Below, in pieces: positions 14,453 through 15,154 of a stretch of DNA of 15,154 nucleotides (positions are counted from its first letter, which is position 1; each line of letters starts with the position of its first letter). The notes under the pieces were generated by a model. The model was not told the origin of the DNA. It worked only from the letters and a program-made list of their open reading frames with translations, and did no database searches. The DNA comes from Verrucomicrobiota bacterium (GTDB lineage Bacteria; Verrucomicrobiota; Verrucomicrobiia; Opitutales; UBA953): NCBI GenBank assembly GCA_009917805.1, contig RGES01000017.1:1-15154 (forward strand). The letters are read 5' to 3'. Made by a program: the position numbers and the translations under genes.

Positions 14453-14480
14453 CGATACCCTATACTCGGAACTCGATACT
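14453..14480 (-). repeat. Inverted copy of the AGTATNG heptamer array (four units)
   Basis: On the minus strand four consecutive 7-mers fit the consensus AGTATNG, with one unit degenerate (AGTTCCG) and one with a single change at its first base. They lie between the nrdA stop (14486) and the terminator hairpin, so they belong to the nrdA 3' untranslated region. They face the seven-unit array at 14183-14231 across 221 bp. Confidence 0.75.
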
Positions 14481-14485
14481 CTGAC

Positions 14486-15154
<669 letters not shown>

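Noticed and set aside
14183..14480. CRISPR array
   Set aside because: The repeats are 7 bp with no spacers, occur in inverted orientation, and have no cas genes nearby.

Overview
The window is high-GC DNA (AT-rich only between divergent genes). It most likely comes from a Verrucomicrobiota bacterium, probably of the Opitutae/Opitutales type. The pointers are a giant prepilin-like protein resembling the large Verru_Chthon cassette proteins, a tandem pair of DUF6662-type envelope proteins, and an NrdA C-terminus ending in a CEAC motif. The phylum is an inference from protein families; no rRNA or tRNA is visible to confirm it.

Layout. (1) 1-263, minus: the first 87 codons of a family 2 glycosyltransferase running off the left edge. 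(2) 264-401: a divergent regulatory region with two Fur-like 7-1-7 operators, the second lying between a TTGACA -35 and a TATCAC -10. (3) 402-2080, plus: two paralogous secreted or outer-membrane DUF6662-like proteins in tandem. (4) 2081-2239: a convergent spacer holding inverted arrays of a GG-N-T-R-GC heptamer that can fold into a long hairpin. (5) 6719-2240, minus: a compact six-gene run, exbB - exbD - M42 aminopeptidase - DUF167 - xseB - dxs, with stop/start overlaps at three junctions; it mixes envelope energisation, peptide turnover, DNA repair and isoprenoid precursor synthesis. (6) 6720-6879: an AT-rich divergent promoter region with direct repeats and a 10-bp palindrome. (7) 6880-13676, plus: a 1962-codon prepilin-like protein followed 5 nt later by a secreted protein of unknown function. 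(8) 13680-14160, minus: a broken 6-phosphogluconolactonase gene that has lost its catalytic centre by an out-of-frame internal deletion. (9) 14161-14485: a gene-free, repeat-rich spacer with two families of 7-bp tandem repeats, a GGTAGGG/CCCTACC hairpin and the probable nrdA terminator. (10) 14486-15154, minus: the C-terminal 222 residues of a class I ribonucleotide reductase large subunit, running off the right edge.

How the parts relate. The housekeeping genes (dxs, xseB, nrdA) are ordinary. The accessory interest lies in four places: the apparently metal-responsive DUF6662 pair; the giant prepilin-like protein with its secreted partner, transcribed away from exbBD; the heptamer arrays that occur in two different spacers in inverted arrangement; and the decayed pgl next to one of those arrays. 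I see no CRISPR array, insertion sequence, prophage, toxin-antitoxin or defence module.
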